Below, piece by piece: positions 10,307 to 19,789 of a stretch of 64,000 bases of DNA. Origin of the DNA: Microbacterium sufflavum (lineage in GTDB: Bacteria; Actinomycetota; Actinomycetes; Actinomycetales; Microbacteriaceae); the NCBI RefSeq assembly GCF_023101165.1, contig NZ_CP078076.1, positions 1,054,001 through 1,118,000 on the forward strand, given 5' to 3'. How positions within the stretch are numbered: the first letter of the stretch is position 1; every line of letters starts with the position of its first letter. The notes beneath the pieces are model-generated. The model made no database searches. It was not told the origin of the DNA and worked only from the letters and a program-made list of their open reading frames with translations. Both the position numbers and the translations under genes were made by a program.

Positions 10307-12865
10307 ATGACTGACGAAGAACGTCCCGACATCAACGAGGGCCACGACCACGGCAAGATCGACCAGGTCGACCTGCAGTCGGAGATGCAGCGCAGCTACC
10401 TCGACTACGCGATGGCCGTGATCGTCGGGCGCGCGCTCCCCGACGTGCGCGACGGTCTCAAGCCCGTGCACCGCCGCGTGATCTACGGCATGTACGACGG
10501 CGGATTCCGCCCGGACAAGTCGTTCTCGAAGTGTGCCCGCGTGGTCGGCGAGGTCATGGGGCAGTACCACCCGCACGGTGACTCCGCGATCTACGACGCT
10601 CTCGTGCGCCTGGTGCAGCCGTGGTCGCTGCGGTACCCGCTCGCGCTCGGCCAGGGGAACTTCGGCTCCCCCGGCAACATGGGCGCGGCGGCCCCCCGAT
10701 ACACCGAGACGAAGATGGCTCCGCTCGCGCTCGAGATGGTGCGCGACATCGAAGAGGAGACCGTCGACTTCACCGACAACTACGACGGACAGACACAGGA
10801 GCCCACGGTCCTGCCGGCCCGGTTCCCGAACCTGCTCGTCAACGGTTCGGTCGGCATCGCGGTCGGCATGGCCACGAACATCCCGCCGCACAACCTGCGC
10901 GAGGTGTCGGACGCGGCGCTGTGGGCCCTCGACAACCCGGACATCTCCCGCGAGGAGCTGCTCGACGGTCTGATCCAGCGGATCCCCGGGCCGGACTTCC
11001 CCACCGGCGCGCAGATCCTCGGCACGAAGGGCATCCACGAGGCCTATCGCACGGGTCGCGGCTCGATCACGATGCGCGCGGTCGTGAACGTCGAGGAGAT
11101 CCAGGGCCGCACGTGCCTCGTGATCACCGAGCTGCCGTATCAGGTGAACCCCGACAACGTCGCGGTGAAGATCGGCGACCTCGCGCGCGACGGGAAGATC
11201 ACCGGCATCGCGGACATCCGTGACGAGTCCTCCGACCGCACCGGTCAGCGCCTCGTCGTGGTGCTCAAGCGTGACGCGGTCGCGAAGGTCGTGCTCAACA
11301 ACCTGTACAAGCACACGCAGCTGCAGGAGAACTTCGGCGCGAACATGCTCGCGATCGTCGACGGTGTTCCGCGCACGCTCGCGATCGACGGCTTCGTCAC
11401 CAACTGGATCGCGCACCAGATCGACGTGATCGTGCGGCGCACCCAGTTCCGCCTCAACGAGGCCGAGAAGCGCATGCACATCCTGCGCGGCTACCTGAAG
11501 GCGCTCGATGCCCTCGACGAGGTGATCGCGCTCATCCGCCGATCGCAGACCACGGCCGACGCGAACGAGGGGCTGCAGAAGCTCCTCGACATCGACGAGA
11601 TCCAGGCCGATGCGATCCTGCAGATGCAGCTGCGTCGCCTCGCGGCCCTCGAGCGCCAGAAGATCATCGACCAGGCCACCGAGCTCGAGGCGCAGATCAC
11701 CGAGTACAAGGCGATCCTCGCCGACGAGGGCCGGCAGCGCACGATCATCCGCGAGGAGCTCACCGCGATCGTCGACCGCTTCGGCGACGAGCGTCGCACG
11801 CACATCCTGCACGGTTTCGACGGCGACGTCTCCATGGAAGACCTCATCGCCGAAGAGGAGATGGTCGTCACCGTCACGCGCGAGGGCTACATCAAGCGCA
11901 CGCGCAGCGACAACTACCGCTCGCAGCACCGCGGTGGCAAGGGCGTCAAGGGCGCCCAGCTCCGCGCCGACGACATCGTGGAGCACTTCTTCGTCACCAC
12001 CACGCACCACTGGCTGCTGTTCTTCACGGACAAGGGCCGCGTCTACCGCGCCAAGACGTATGAGGTGCCAGAGGCCGGTCGCGACGCGAAGGGCACCCAC
12101 GTCGCCAACCTGCTCGCCCTGCAGCCCGACGAGAGCATCGCCCAGGTGCTCGACATCCGCGACTATGAGGTCGCCGACTACCTCGTCCTCGCGACCCGCG
12201 ACGGTCTGGTGAAGAAGACCCGACTCGACGCGTACGACACGAACCGTCAGGGCGGCGTGATCGCGATCCGGCTCAACGAGGAGGACGAGCTCGTCAGCGC
12301 GCTGCTCGTCAACGCCGAGGACGACATCCTCCTCATCAGCCGCCGTGGAATGTCGGTGCGGTTCGAGGCGACCGACGAGGCACTGCGCCCCATGGGCCGC
12401 GCGACCGCCGGTGTGCGCGGCATGAAGTTCAAGATCGACGGCGACTGCCTGCTGTCCGCCTCGGTCGCGGCCGCCGGGAAGTTCGTCTTCGTGGTCACGG
12501 ACGGCGGGTACGCGAAGCGCACGGCGGTCGAGGAATACCGGGTCCAGGGCCGTGGCGGAACGGGCATCAAGGTCGCGAAACTGAACGACGATCGGGGCAC
12601 TCTCGCGGGTGGTCTGATCGTCGCGGAGGACGACGAGGTCTTGGTGGTTCTGTCCAGCGGCAAGGTGGTACGCTCTGCCGTGGCCGAGGTCCCCGCGAAG
12701 GGTCGAGACACCATGGGAGTGGTGTTCGCCCGCACGACGGAGGCCGACCGCATCCTCGCCATCGCCCGTAACGGTGAGCGCGGTCTCGCAGAAGACGAGG
12801 CCGAAGCGGATGTCGACACCGAGGCCCCCCAGACGACAGAGACACCCGAGGATACAGACGCATGA
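10307..12865 (+). CDS. gyrA: DNA gyrase subunit A
   Basis: DNA-cleaving subunit of gyrase, 852 aa. The active-site tyrosine is Tyr132 in AAAPRYTE. The quinolone-resistance region reads [10 protein letters not shown], with Ser93 and Asp97 in the positions of E. coli Ser83 and Asp87, so the sequence shows the susceptible-type residues. The GyrA box is QHRGGKG in the C-terminal beta-pinwheel, which supports true supercoiling activity. The acidic tail ([20 protein letters not shown]) is common in actinobacteria. The stop overlaps the start of the DUF3566 gene (ATGA). Confidence 0.98.
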   Translation: MTDEERPDINEGHDHGKIDQVDLQSEMQRSYLDYAMAVIVGRALPDVRDGLKPVHRRVIYGMYDGGFRPDKSFSKCARVVGEVMGQYHPHGDSAIYDALVRLVQPWSLRYPLALGQGNFGSPGNMGAAAPRYTETKMAPLALEMVRDIEEETVDFTDNYDGQTQEPTVLPARFPNLLVNGSVGIAVGMATNIPPHNLREVSDAALWALDNPDISREELLDGLIQRIPGPDFPTGAQILGTKGIHEAYRTGRGSITMRAVVNVEEIQGRTCLVITELPYQVNPDNVAVKIGDLARDGKITGIADIRDESSDRTGQRLVVVLKRDAVAKVVLNNLYKHTQLQENFGANMLAIVDGVPRTLAIDGFVTNWIAHQIDVIVRRTQFRLNEAEKRMHILRGYLKALDALDEVIALIRRSQTTADANEGLQKLLDIDEIQADAILQMQLRRLAALERQKIIDQATELEAQITEYKAILADEGRQRTIIREELTAIVDRFGDERRTHILHGFDGDVSMEDLIAEEEMVVTVTREGYIKRTRSDNYRSQHRGGKGVKGAQLRADDIVEHFFVTTTHHWLLFFTDKGRVYRAKTYEVPEAGRDAKGTHVANLLALQPDESIAQVLDIRDYEVADYLVLATRDGLVKKTRLDAYDTNRQGGVIAIRLNEEDELVSALLVNAEDDILLISRRGMSVRFEATDEALRPMGRATAGVRGMKFKIDGDCLLSASVAAAGKFVFVVTDGGYAKRTAVEEYRVQGRGGTGIKVAKLNDDRGTLAGGLIVAEDDEVLVVLSSGKVVRSAVAEVPAKGRDTMGVVFARTTEADRILAIARNGERGLAEDEAEADVDTEAPQTTETPEDTDA

Positions 12866-13266
12866 GCACAGTGGCCGACAAGCTGGCGAAGAAGTCGACC
12901 CGCAAGACCAGTGGCAAGCAGGTTCGCCTCCGCCTGGTGTACGTCGACTTCTGGTCAGCGGTGAAGCTCTCCTTCCTGGGAGCCGTGGCTCTCGCCGTCG
13001 TCACGATGGTCTCCTTCTTCCTCATCTTCCTGGTGCTCCAGGCGACGGGCATCATGTCGACCGCAGACGAGTTCCTCCAGGGCATCACGGACAACGCGTT
13101 CGTGCTGTCCGAGGTCGTCGGGCTGCCGCAGGTGATGGCCTTCGCCGCGGTCGTGGCGATCCTGAACCTGATCGTCTTCACGGTGCTCGGCGCCGTGATC
13201 GCCGGCATCTACAATCTCGCCGTGAAGGTGACGGGCGGCCTGCTCGTCGGCTTCATGTCGAACTGA
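12862..13266 (+). CDS. DUF3566 transmembrane protein
   Basis: 134-aa membrane protein with a basic cytoplasmic N-terminus ([19 protein letters not shown]) and two hydrophobic segments, about residues 35-62 and 90-118. DUF3566 proteins follow gyrA in most actinobacteria; their function is not established, although an association with the cell-wall elongation machinery has been proposed for mycobacterial members. Its four-base overlap with gyrA means coupled translation. A strong bidirectional hairpin follows. Confidence 0.85.
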   Translation: MSTVADKLAKKSTRKTSGKQVRLRLVYVDFWSAVKLSFLGAVALAVVTMVSFFLIFLVLQATGIMSTADEFLQGITDNAFVLSEVVGLPQVMAFAAVVAILNLIVFTVLGAVIAGIYNLAVKVTGGLLVGFMSN

Positions 13267-13274
13267 CGCGAGTC

Positions 13275-13314
13275 ACGACGAAGGGCGGGTGCTGCGGCAC
13301 CCGCCCTTCGTCGT
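13275..13314. terminator. Bidirectional terminator between DUF3566 gene and VIT gene
   Basis: A perfect 18-bp stem (13275-13292 with 13297-13314) with a four-base TGCG loop lies between two convergent genes. There is no long T tract. It is the most stable simple hairpin in the first 20 kb and can stop transcription from both sides. Confidence 0.8.
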
Positions 13315-13331
13315 GTGCACGGCGCGGCGGC

Positions 13332-14042
13332 TCAGACCACCCCGGTCGTTCCGAGGAGCGTGCCGATCAGCCACGTCGCGAGCAGCGCGAGCGCTCCGCC
13401 GATCACGAGCCGCAGTGCCGCTCGGCCCGGCGCGGATCCTCCGATCCTCGCCGAGATCGTGCCCGTCGCGGCCAGGGCGATCAACACCGCGACGAAGGTC
13501 ACCGGGACTCGCCAGTCGGGCGGGGGCAGCAGGATCGCCAGCAAGGGGAGCAGCGCGCCGAGCGTGAACGCGATCGCGGAGGACAGCGCCGCGTGCCACG
13601 GGTTGACCAGGTCGTCCTGATCGATGCCGAGCTCCACCTCGAGGTGTGCCGACAGAGCGTCGTGCGCGGTGAGCTCCTCGGCCACACGGCGCGCGGTGTC
13701 CTCCGTGAGCCCCCGGTCGCGGTACAGGGAGGTGAGCTCGGCGAGCTCCGCCTCCGGCATCGTGCGCAGCTCTTCCTTCTCCTTGGCGATGAGCGCGCGC
13801 TCGCTGTCGCGCTGGCTGCTCACGGAGACGTACTCGCCCAGAGCCATGGAGATCGCCCCACCCACCAGACCGGCGACGCCCGCGGTGAGGAGCGCGGCGT
13901 TGTCCGTGGTGGCACCGGCGACGCCCACGACCAGCGATGCCACCGACACGATCCCGTCGTTCGCTCCGAGGACACCGGCGCGCAGCCAGTTGAGGCGCTG
14001 ACCCACTCCGGTGCCGTGCGGTTCTCCCTCGTGTGCTGTCAT
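13332..14042 (-). CDS. VIT1/CCC1 family iron/manganese transporter
   Basis: 236-aa membrane protein of the VIT family, which moves Fe2+ or Mn2+ across membranes. LRAGVLGANDGIVSVASLVVGVAGA is the diagnostic first membrane helix. GGAISMALGEYVSVSSQRDSE is the second conserved stretch, with the acidic residues of the metal path. A charged cytoplasmic segment (about 85-145, AEELTAHDALSAHLEVELG) and three C-terminal helices follow. The frame is open far upstream, but the ATG at 14042 gives the family's normal N-terminus (MTAHEGEPHGTG). It is convergent with the gyrA operon. Confidence 0.88.
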   Translation of the reverse strand: MTAHEGEPHGTGVGQRLNWLRAGVLGANDGIVSVASLVVGVAGATTDNAALLTAGVAGLVGGAISMALGEYVSVSSQRDSERALIAKEKEELRTMPEAELAELTSLYRDRGLTEDTARRVAEELTAHDALSAHLEVELGIDQDDLVNPWHAALSSAIAFTLGALLPLLAILLPPPDWRVPVTFVAVLIALAATGTISARIGGSAPGRAALRLVIGGALALLATWLIGTLLGTTGVV

Positions 14043-14159
14043 GCCACCAGTGAAGCAGAGGAGGACAGTGGCGAGGGCGGTCCCCGGTAGGGAAAACCCG
14101 AACCGGAGTGTCCGGCTGCCTCGGTGCCCGCGTGGCACCCTCCCCCGTACCGTGGAAAC

Positions 14160-15425
14160 ATGACCACTCAGCCTGCGCCTCCGGCCGCCGCACCGGCGAA
14201 GCCACCGCTGCGCCTCTTCCTCACGGTCCTGCATCTGGCGGGCATCGGCGTCCTCGGCGGCGGGATCTTCGCCACCCTCGGCGCACTGCTCGGGACGGGG
14301 ATCGGCCTCGTGTTCGTCGCCGGCATCGGTATCGTCCTGCTCGTCGGTCTCGTCTACGCGCTCTACGGCCTCGGCTGGTTCGAGGTCGCGCGCGTCGCCG
14401 GTCTCTACCGCACCCCGCTCGCGCCCCTGCGACTGCAGCCGCGCGATCGTCCCGGCTTCGCCGGCTGGCTCCGCGCCCTCGGGCGACAGGCCGTCGATGG
14501 ACGCATGTGGCGTGCCGTCGCGAACTTCGCCATCTCGGCAGTGCTGGGCTGGGTCGTGCTCCGCCTGGCCTGGAGCCTCGTGTGGTCGATCATCATCTCC
14601 TTCGCCCCCCTGACCTCTGCCGACAGCATCGTGGGCCCCTTCGGCGGTGCCGGGATCCCCGTCGCCTGGGCTCCGCTCATCGGGATCTTGGGCGTCGCCG
14701 CATCGGCGGCCGGCATCATCGGACTCGCGTTCCTGCACCGCACCCTGTCCCTGGCGATCGTCGCCCGCAGTCGGGAGACCGAGCTCACGGAGCGGGTGCG
14801 TGCCTCGACGGCGCAGCGGGAGGGAGCCGTGCGTGCGGCCGACGTGGAGCGCACCCGCATCGAGCGGGATCTCCACGACGGCGTGCAGCCGCGTCTCGTC
14901 TCGGTCGGCATGACCCTGGGCCTGGCCCAGCAGAAGATCGACACCGATCCCGACGCGGCCAAGGACCTCATCTCGGAGGCGCACACCTCGACGAAGGCGG
15001 CGATCACCGAGCTGCGGCAGCTCGCGCGGGGGATCCACGCCTCGGTCCTCGACGACCGCGGGCTGGACGCGGCGCTGTCCGCACTCGCCGGCCGTTCGCA
15101 CATCCCCGTGCACCTCGACGTGCGGATGGACGGGCGGTGCAGTCGTGAGGCCGAGGCCGCGGTGTACTTCTCGATCGCGGAATCCCTCACCAACGCCGCC
15201 AAGCACTCTCGCGCGAGCGAGGCCCGGGTCACGGTGCGACTGCGCGAGGGCAACGTGCTGTGGGCCCGCGTGGAGGACAACGGCATGGGCGGCGCGCAGG
15301 TGCTCCCCGGCGGCGGCCTCGACGGCATCGCGAACCGGATCCTCGCCGCCGGCGGAACGTTCCGCCTGGACAGCCCGCTCGGTGGTCCGACCAGCCTGGA
15401 GGTGAACGTGCCATGCGCATCTTGA
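14160..15425 (+). CDS. NarL-type sensor histidine kinase
   Basis: 421-aa membrane histidine kinase. The N-terminal half has four hydrophobic segments (about 20-80 and 115-190) forming a PspC/DUF-type sensor region. The HisKA_3 phosphoacceptor is His239 in ERDLHDGVQPRL. The ATP-binding domain has ESLTNAAKHS (N box), VEDNGMGG and GGLDGIANRI (G boxes). A -10-like TACCGT ends six bases before the ATG, so the mRNA may be leaderless. It overlaps the response regulator gene by 13 bases and is its cognate partner. The stimulus is unknown. Confidence 0.9.
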   Translation: MTTQPAPPAAAPAKPPLRLFLTVLHLAGIGVLGGGIFATLGALLGTGIGLVFVAGIGIVLLVGLVYALYGLGWFEVARVAGLYRTPLAPLRLQPRDRPGFAGWLRALGRQAVDGRMWRAVANFAISAVLGWVVLRLAWSLVWSIIISFAPLTSADSIVGPFGGAGIPVAWAPLIGILGVAASAAGIIGLAFLHRTLSLAIVARSRETELTERVRASTAQREGAVRAADVERTRIERDLHDGVQPRLVSVGMTLGLAQQKIDTDPDAAKDLISEAHTSTKAAITELRQLARGIHASVLDDRGLDAALSALAGRSHIPVHLDVRMDGRCSREAEAAVYFSIAESLTNAAKHSRASEARVTVRLREGNVLWARVEDNGMGGAQVLPGGGLDGIANRILAAGGTFRLDSPLGGPTSLEVNVPCAS

Positions 15426-16102
15426 TCTGCGAGGATTCGGTCCTGCTGCGGGAGGGGCTCGTGCGTCTGCTGGAAGACGCGGGTCATCAGGTGGTGGCCG
15501 CGCTCACCGACACCGACGGTGTGGCGGAGGCCGTGGCATCCGCCGACCCGGAGCTCTGCATCCTGGACGTGCGGCTTCCTCCGACGTTCACCGACGAGGG
15601 GATCCGTGCGGCGCTGGCGCTGCGGGCGACGCATCCGTCCCTTCCGATCCTCGTGCTGTCGCAGTACGTGGAGGAGCGCTACGCGTCTGACCTGATCGCG
15701 GCGCAGGGCGGGCCCCTGGGTTACCTGCTGAAGGACCGGGTCGCCGACGTCGCGGAGTTCATCGAGTCCGTGCAGCGGATCGCCGACGGAGCGACCGTGC
15801 TCGACCCGGAGGTCGTGGCGCAGCTGCTCACGCGACGCAACCGCGACGACCGGATGCTGCGACTCACGGAACGTGAGCGCACCGTGCTGGCACTGATCGC
15901 GGAGGGCAAGTCGAACCAGGCGATCGCCGGACTGCTGTTCGTCTCCGAGGCGAGTGTCGAGAAGCACATCACTTCCATCTTCCAGAAGCTGGGGTTCGAG
16001 CAGGACGAGTCGGGAAACCGTCGCGTGCTGGCGGCCCTGGCGCACATCGAGAACACGGGCGGCCCCACGCCGCCGACCGGACAGACAGGAATGGCACGAT
16101 GA
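15413..16102 (+). CDS. LuxR/NarL family response regulator
   Basis: 229-aa regulator with a receiver domain and a LuxR-type HTH. The phosphoacceptor is Asp52 in ILDVRLPP, with acidic pocket residues at CEDS (7-10) and Lys in LLKDR. The C-terminal HTH starts at LTERERTVLALIAEGKSN and includes ASVEKHITSIFQKLG. The ATG lies inside the end of the kinase gene. Its own stop overlaps the next gene (ATGA), so the kinase, regulator and DUF4097 protein are one operon; autoregulation and control of the downstream gene are likely. Confidence 0.92.
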   Translation: MRILICEDSVLLREGLVRLLEDAGHQVVAALTDTDGVAEAVASADPELCILDVRLPPTFTDEGIRAALALRATHPSLPILVLSQYVEERYASDLIAAQGGPLGYLLKDRVADVAEFIESVQRIADGATVLDPEVVAQLLTRRNRDDRMLRLTERERTVLALIAEGKSNQAIAGLLFVSEASVEKHITSIFQKLGFEQDESGNRRVLAALAHIENTGGPTPPTGQTGMAR

Positions 16103-17028
16103 CCACCGAAGATCAGGGCCCCCAGGGCGGCCACACGCCGCTCACCCCTCCCCCTGCGACGGCACCTCACGCCCCGGCCGAGCCCACACCGATGGTGTCG
16201 GGCGGCTCCGGTACCGAGCCCGGACGTTCCTCGGGCGCCACGGCGATCCTCGTGATCACCGCGGTGGTGGGCGGCCTCGCCCTGCTCGGCGCCGGAGGCA
16301 CGGCGGCGGCCGCAGCCGCGGGCTCCGTGATGTCATCGAGCCGACCCGACTCGGTCCAGACCGTCGGCGTGGACGGGATCGACGGCGTCGACCTCGATGC
16401 CGACGCGAGCAGTGTGCGGGTGGAGTTCGGTGACGTGGACGACGCCGAACTGGCGGTCACGAACGGCCGCGGGCAGGCCTGGACGTTCGAGCGGGAGGGC
16501 GACGAACTCGTCGTGAAGAGCCCGCGGGGTGTGTTCGGCTGGTGGTTCGGCAACTGGTTCGGCGACGAGGAGGTCGCGGTGCTGACGTTGCCCGAGAGCC
16601 TGCGCGACGCCGGTCTGGATGCGAACCTCACGCTCAACGCGGGCAGCCTGGATGTGACGGGTGACTTCGGTGACCTCGAGCTCGACGTGAACGCGGGGTC
16701 GCTCGATGTCGAGGGCGCGGCGGAGACGCTCGACGTGCAGATGAACGCCGGGCGCGCCGACATCGTGCTGGACTCCGTGGCCGAGGCCGACCTGGGCATC
16801 TCGGCGGGCGATCTCACGGTGGAGCTCACGGGCTCGGCGCCCGCGCGCACATCGGTCGATGCGAGCGCGGGATCGGTCGACCTCACGCTGCCCGACGTGG
16901 AGTACAGCCTCACCCAGGACGTGAGCGCCGGCTCGCTCGATGCCACCGTCGATCAGGGGTCGAACGCGCGACACACGATCGACGTCTCCCTCGCGGCGGG
17001 GAACGTGACGATCCGACCCGGGCGCTGA
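16099..17028 (+). CDS. Membrane-anchored DUF4097 beta-repeat protein
   Basis: 309-aa protein with a proline-rich cytoplasmic N-terminus (1-45), one membrane helix (about 48-75) and an extracellular part built of short beta-strand repeats. The repeats have Asn/Ala-Gly-Ser-Leu-Asp turns (LNAGSLDVTGDFGDLELDVNAGS is the core, positions about 177-200). This is the DUF4097 right-handed beta-helix pattern, often found behind LiaR/NarL-type regulators in envelope-stress operons. It may report envelope damage to the kinase or be its target; both are inferences from the operon. Confidence 0.8.
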   Translation: MTTEDQGPQGGHTPLTPPPATAPHAPAEPTPMVSGGSGTEPGRSSGATAILVITAVVGGLALLGAGGTAAAAAAGSVMSSSRPDSVQTVGVDGIDGVDLDADASSVRVEFGDVDDAELAVTNGRGQAWTFEREGDELVVKSPRGVFGWWFGNWFGDEEVAVLTLPESLRDAGLDANLTLNAGSLDVTGDFGDLELDVNAGSLDVEGAAETLDVQMNAGRADIVLDSVAEADLGISAGDLTVELTGSAPARTSVDASAGSVDLTLPDVEYSLTQDVSAGSLDATVDQGSNARHTIDVSLAAGNVTIRPGR

Positions 17029-17042
17029 GCCGCGGGAGCACG

Positions 17043-17075
17043 GAGGGGCCGGTACTCGGAGAGTGCCGGCCCCTC
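17043..17075 (+). terminator. Terminator of the histidine kinase operon
   Basis: A 15-bp stem (17043-17057 with 17061-17075, one G.T pair) with a three-base loop lies 15 bases after the DUF4097 stop codon. There is no T tract. Confidence 0.75.
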
Positions 17076-17103
17076 GGCACCGTCGCTCACGGCGTCGGCG
17101 AAG

Positions 17104-17182
17104 TTATCCACAGTTCTCTCCACAGCATGGGGAGAATTACACCGATGTTATTCACAGGCGTTAACAACTCTGTTAACAACTC
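17104..17182. other. Second DnaA-box cluster with GTTAACAACTC repeats
   Basis: In the gap between two convergent genes lie a perfect DnaA box TTATCCACA (17104-17112), a consensus variant TTATTCACA (17148-17156), a partial TCTCCACA near 17118, and an 11-base direct repeat GTTAACAACTC (17160-17170 and 17172-17182). oriC shows the same order: TTATCCACAG, another TCCACAG, then GTTAAC. No other perfect TTATCCACA was noticed outside the origin region. It could be a DnaA reservoir or regulatory site; the role is inferred. Confidence 0.55.
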
Positions 17183-17186
17183 GGGA

Positions 17187-18077
17187 TCAGGCCAAAAGGA
17201 GCAGCGGCGGAACGAACGCCACGATCACGAGCAGGAGAACCACCAGGGCCGAGAGGAAGACGATCTGCCACACGCGCTGCTCACGGCGTTTCGTGCGCGT
17301 ATAGATGAAGGCCACGATCGCGCCCACGATCGCCCCGCCCAGATGCGCCTGCCAGGAGATCCCGCCGGCGAAGAACCCGAAGGCGAAGTTGATCGCGAGG
17401 ATGACGAGGATCCCGGTCACGTTCGCCCCGATGTGGCGGCCGATGATCAGCAGCGACGCGAGGAGACCGAAGATGGCGCCGGAGGCTCCGACCGTCCATG
17501 AGCCCGGCGCGAGGATCGCGACCATGACCGATCCACCGAGTCCGCTGATCAGGTACAGCGCCAGGTAGCGCGCCCGCCCCAGCATGGGTTCGAGGCTCTG
17601 GCCGAGCATCCACAGCGCCAGCATGTTGAGCGCGAGGTGCACGAAGCCGCCGTGCACGAACAGCACCGTCAGCAGTCGCCACGGCTCGAACGGCACCGCG
17701 AACAGGTTTGGGTAGAGGAACGGTGCGTAGAAGCCCAGCGCCTGTGTGATCGGCTGGTTGAGCCCGGGGATGAGCTGTACGAGGCCGATGAACGACGTGA
17801 TCGCCAGCAGCACGTGGGTGACGACGGGCTTGCCGCCGCGGGTCATCGCCAGAGCACCGCCGCGGTTCCCCCAGCGTCGGGCGGCCTTCTTCTGGGCGGG
17901 AGTGCGGTTCTTGCGCTCGGCCGCCATGCACTCCGGGCAGATCACGCCGACGGCGGCCTGCGTCTGGCACTCGGGGCAGATGGTGCGCAGACACCGCTGG
18001 CAGAGCACGAAGCTCTGCCGATCCGGATGCCGGTAGCAGAAGTTGTCGCGATTACTCGTGAACTCGGGCGTCGACAT
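17187..18077 (-). CDS. Rhomboid family intramembrane serine protease with N-terminal zinc finger
   Basis: 296 aa. Residues 14-50 form a B-box-like zinc-binding region with CYRHP, CQRC, CPEC and CPEC pairs. The rhomboid core has six hydrophobic segments. The catalytic dyad is Ser199 in GASGA and His245 in SWQAHLGG; the HGGFVHLALNM loop (142-152) carries the oxyanion-site histidine and asparagine. The substrate is unknown. The gene sits just before ppiA on the same strand, an arrangement common in actinobacteria near gyrA. Confidence 0.92.
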   Translation of the reverse strand: MSTPEFTSNRDNFCYRHPDRQSFVLCQRCLRTICPECQTQAAVGVICPECMAAERKNRTPAQKKAARRWGNRGGALAMTRGGKPVVTHVLLAITSFIGLVQLIPGLNQPITQALGFYAPFLYPNLFAVPFEPWRLLTVLFVHGGFVHLALNMLALWMLGQSLEPMLGRARYLALYLISGLGGSVMVAILAPGSWTVGASGAIFGLLASLLIIGRHIGANVTGILVILAINFAFGFFAGGISWQAHLGGAIVGAIVAFIYTRTKRREQRVWQIVFLSALVVLLLVIVAFVPPLLLLA

Positions 18078-18098
18078 CCGGATCGGCCGTGGCTTCCG

Positions 18099-18656
18099 TC
18101 AGGCGGCGACGATGTCGATCGACTGCAGCACGACCGGCTCGACCGGGCGGTCGCCGGCCGCGGTGGGCACGGCGGCAATGGCGTCGACGACCTTCTTCGA
18201 GGCGTCGTCGGCGACGGCGCCGAAGATGGTGTGCTTGCCCTGCAGCCACGGGGTCGGGTCGGTGGTGATGAAGAACTGCGAGCCGTTCGTGCCCTCGACC
18301 TTGCCGGTGATGGCGTTGCGGCGCAGGCCGGCGTTGGCCATCGCGAGGATGTAGGGCTCGTTGAAGTCGAGCTCCCCGTTGATCTCGTCATCGAAGTTGT
18401 AGCCGGGGCCGCCCACACCCTGACCGAGCGGGTCGCCGCCCTGGATCATGAAGTTGGGGATGATGCGGTGGAAGATGACGTCCTTGTAGAGAGGACCCTC
18501 GCCCGGCTTGCCGGTGGCGGGGTGCGTCCACTCCTGGGTGCCGTCGGCCAGGCCGACGAAGTTCTTGACCGTCTTGGGAGCGTGGTCGCCGAAGAGGTTG
18601 ATGACGATGTCACCGTGGTTGGTGTGCAGAGTTGCGACGTGGGAAGCATGAACCAT
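18099..18656 (-). CDS. ppiA: Cyclophilin-type peptidyl-prolyl cis-trans isomerase
   Basis: 185-aa cytoplasmic cyclophilin that speeds proline isomerisation in folding proteins. Core motifs are FHRIIPNFMIQGGD (active-site Arg, Phe, Met, Gln), GTNGSQFFIT and WLQGKHTIFG. No signal peptide is present. A -10-like GAGAAT (18663-18668) ends six bases before the ATG, so the transcript may be leaderless. It lies 21 bases upstream of the rhomboid gene and probably shares its transcript. Confidence 0.95.
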   Translation of the reverse strand: MVHASHVATLHTNHGDIVINLFGDHAPKTVKNFVGLADGTQEWTHPATGKPGEGPLYKDVIFHRIIPNFMIQGGDPLGQGVGGPGYNFDDEINGELDFNEPYILAMANAGLRRNAITGKVEGTNGSQFFITTDPTPWLQGKHTIFGAVADDASKKVVDAIAAVPTAAGDRPVEPVVLQSIDIVAA

Positions 18657-18802
18657 GCCCTCATTCTCGCAGAGCTTCCGATGAGTGGCCCGGGTCTGTA
18701 CATCCCCTCGGCGGATGATGCAAGGGGCGGGCGATTCCCTCCCCCCATCCAGGGTGTCGTGGCAAGATGGGGAACCCGTACTCCAATGGACAGGAGAGCA
18801 TC

Positions 18803-19300
18803 GTGAGCCTCAGCCGCAAGCGGAAGAAGCAGCTTCGTCGTCTTCAGAAGGACGCCAACCAGCTGTGGGAGGACCAGCAGGTGCTCGTCGGCCACGCCGC
18901 CGACGTCGCCCGAGAGGCCGGCCGTCAGCTCGGCAACTTCAATCGGGAACAGCTCGTCCCCGCCGTCCAGGACACCTACAACCGTCGTGTCGCCCCCGTG
19001 GTCGACCGCGGCGTGAAGGTCGGCAGGCACGTCGTCGACGACAAGGTCGTGCCGATCGTCGGCGGCGTCGTCGGCACCGCGCTCACCGCGTGGGACGTCG
19101 CCAACGCGAAGCGGCAGGGCATCGAATACAAGGCCCGCAAGGCCGTCGCTCCGAAGAAGGGCCCCGGCCTCGGCTCGGTCATCGCGATCGTGCTGGGTGC
19201 GGCTGCGGCGGTCGGAGTGCTCTACGCCGCCTGGCAGGCCCTCCGCGCCGACGACGAGCTCTGGGTCGCCGACGACCCGCTGTCGGCTCCCGACGCGTGA
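18803..19300 (+). CDS. Conserved hypothetical protein with C-terminal membrane helix
   Basis: 165 aa from a GTG preceded by AGGAGA (18792-18797); an upstream ATG in frame lacks a ribosome site. The N-terminus is basic (SRKRKKQLRRLQKD). The middle is amphipathic and lysine/valine-rich (VDRGVKVGRHVVDDKVVPIVGGVVG). Near the end is one hydrophobic segment (GSVIAIVLGAAAAVGVLYAAW), then an acidic tail. I do not recognise a family. The stop overlaps the GTG start of the YbaK gene (GTGA), suggesting co-translation. Confidence 0.75.
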   Translation: MSLSRKRKKQLRRLQKDANQLWEDQQVLVGHAADVAREAGRQLGNFNREQLVPAVQDTYNRRVAPVVDRGVKVGRHVVDDKVVPIVGGVVGTALTAWDVANAKRQGIEYKARKAVAPKKGPGLGSVIAIVLGAAAAVGVLYAAWQALRADDELWVADDPLSAPDA

Positions 19301-19779
19301 CCACCCCTGACCCGCACGCGCGGGTGCGGGATGCTGCGGCCGCCCGCGGACTCGACATCGAGATCCGCGAGCGGCCGCAGGCGCGCAGCCTGCATGAGGC
19401 CGCGGAGATCCTGGGCATCCTGCCGTCCGGCATCGTGAAGACCCTCGTGGTGAAGCGCTCCGACGACACCTATCTGTTCGCCCTGGTCCCCGGCGGTCGG
19501 TCGATCTCGTGGCCCAAGCTGCGTGCCGTGGTCGGCGTCAACAAGCTGCGACTGCCCGAACCCGAGCTCGCCCTCGCGGCCACGGGGTACGAGCGGGGCA
19601 CGATCGTCCCGATCGGCAGCACGACCGATTGGCCCGTGTACGCCGACGAGTCCATCGTCGGGCAGCGGATCGCAATGGGAGCGGGTGCGCACGGTTACAG
19701 CCTGTTCGTGGACGCCGACGACCTGATCGCCGCCTACGGCGCCACCGTCGCCGACATCTCCCTTCCCGAGGAGCGCTGA
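19297..19779 (+). CDS. YbaK/EbsC-type aminoacyl-tRNA deacylase
   Basis: 160-aa trans-editing protein that hydrolyses mischarged tRNA, probably Cys-tRNA(Pro) or Ala-tRNA(Pro); substrate choice cannot be read from the sequence. Family features are SLHEAAEILGILPSGIVKTLVVK, with the conserved lysine, and ISWPKLRAVVGVNKLRLPEPE. The glycine-rich MGAGAHGYSLFVDADDLI is near the end. The GTG start is embedded in the stop of the preceding gene. It is convergent with the Nudix gene, with only ten bases between them. Confidence 0.87.
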   Translation: MTTPDPHARVRDAAAARGLDIEIRERPQARSLHEAAEILGILPSGIVKTLVVKRSDDTYLFALVPGGRSISWPKLRAVVGVNKLRLPEPELALAATGYERGTIVPIGSTTDWPVYADESIVGQRIAMGAGAHGYSLFVDADDLIAAYGATVADISLPEER

Positions 19780-19789
19780 CCGCCAGCGC

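Noticed and set aside
10307..12865. Quinolone-resistance substitution in gyrA.
   Set aside because: The positions equal to E. coli Ser83 and Asp87 are Ser93 and Asp97, the usual susceptible residues.
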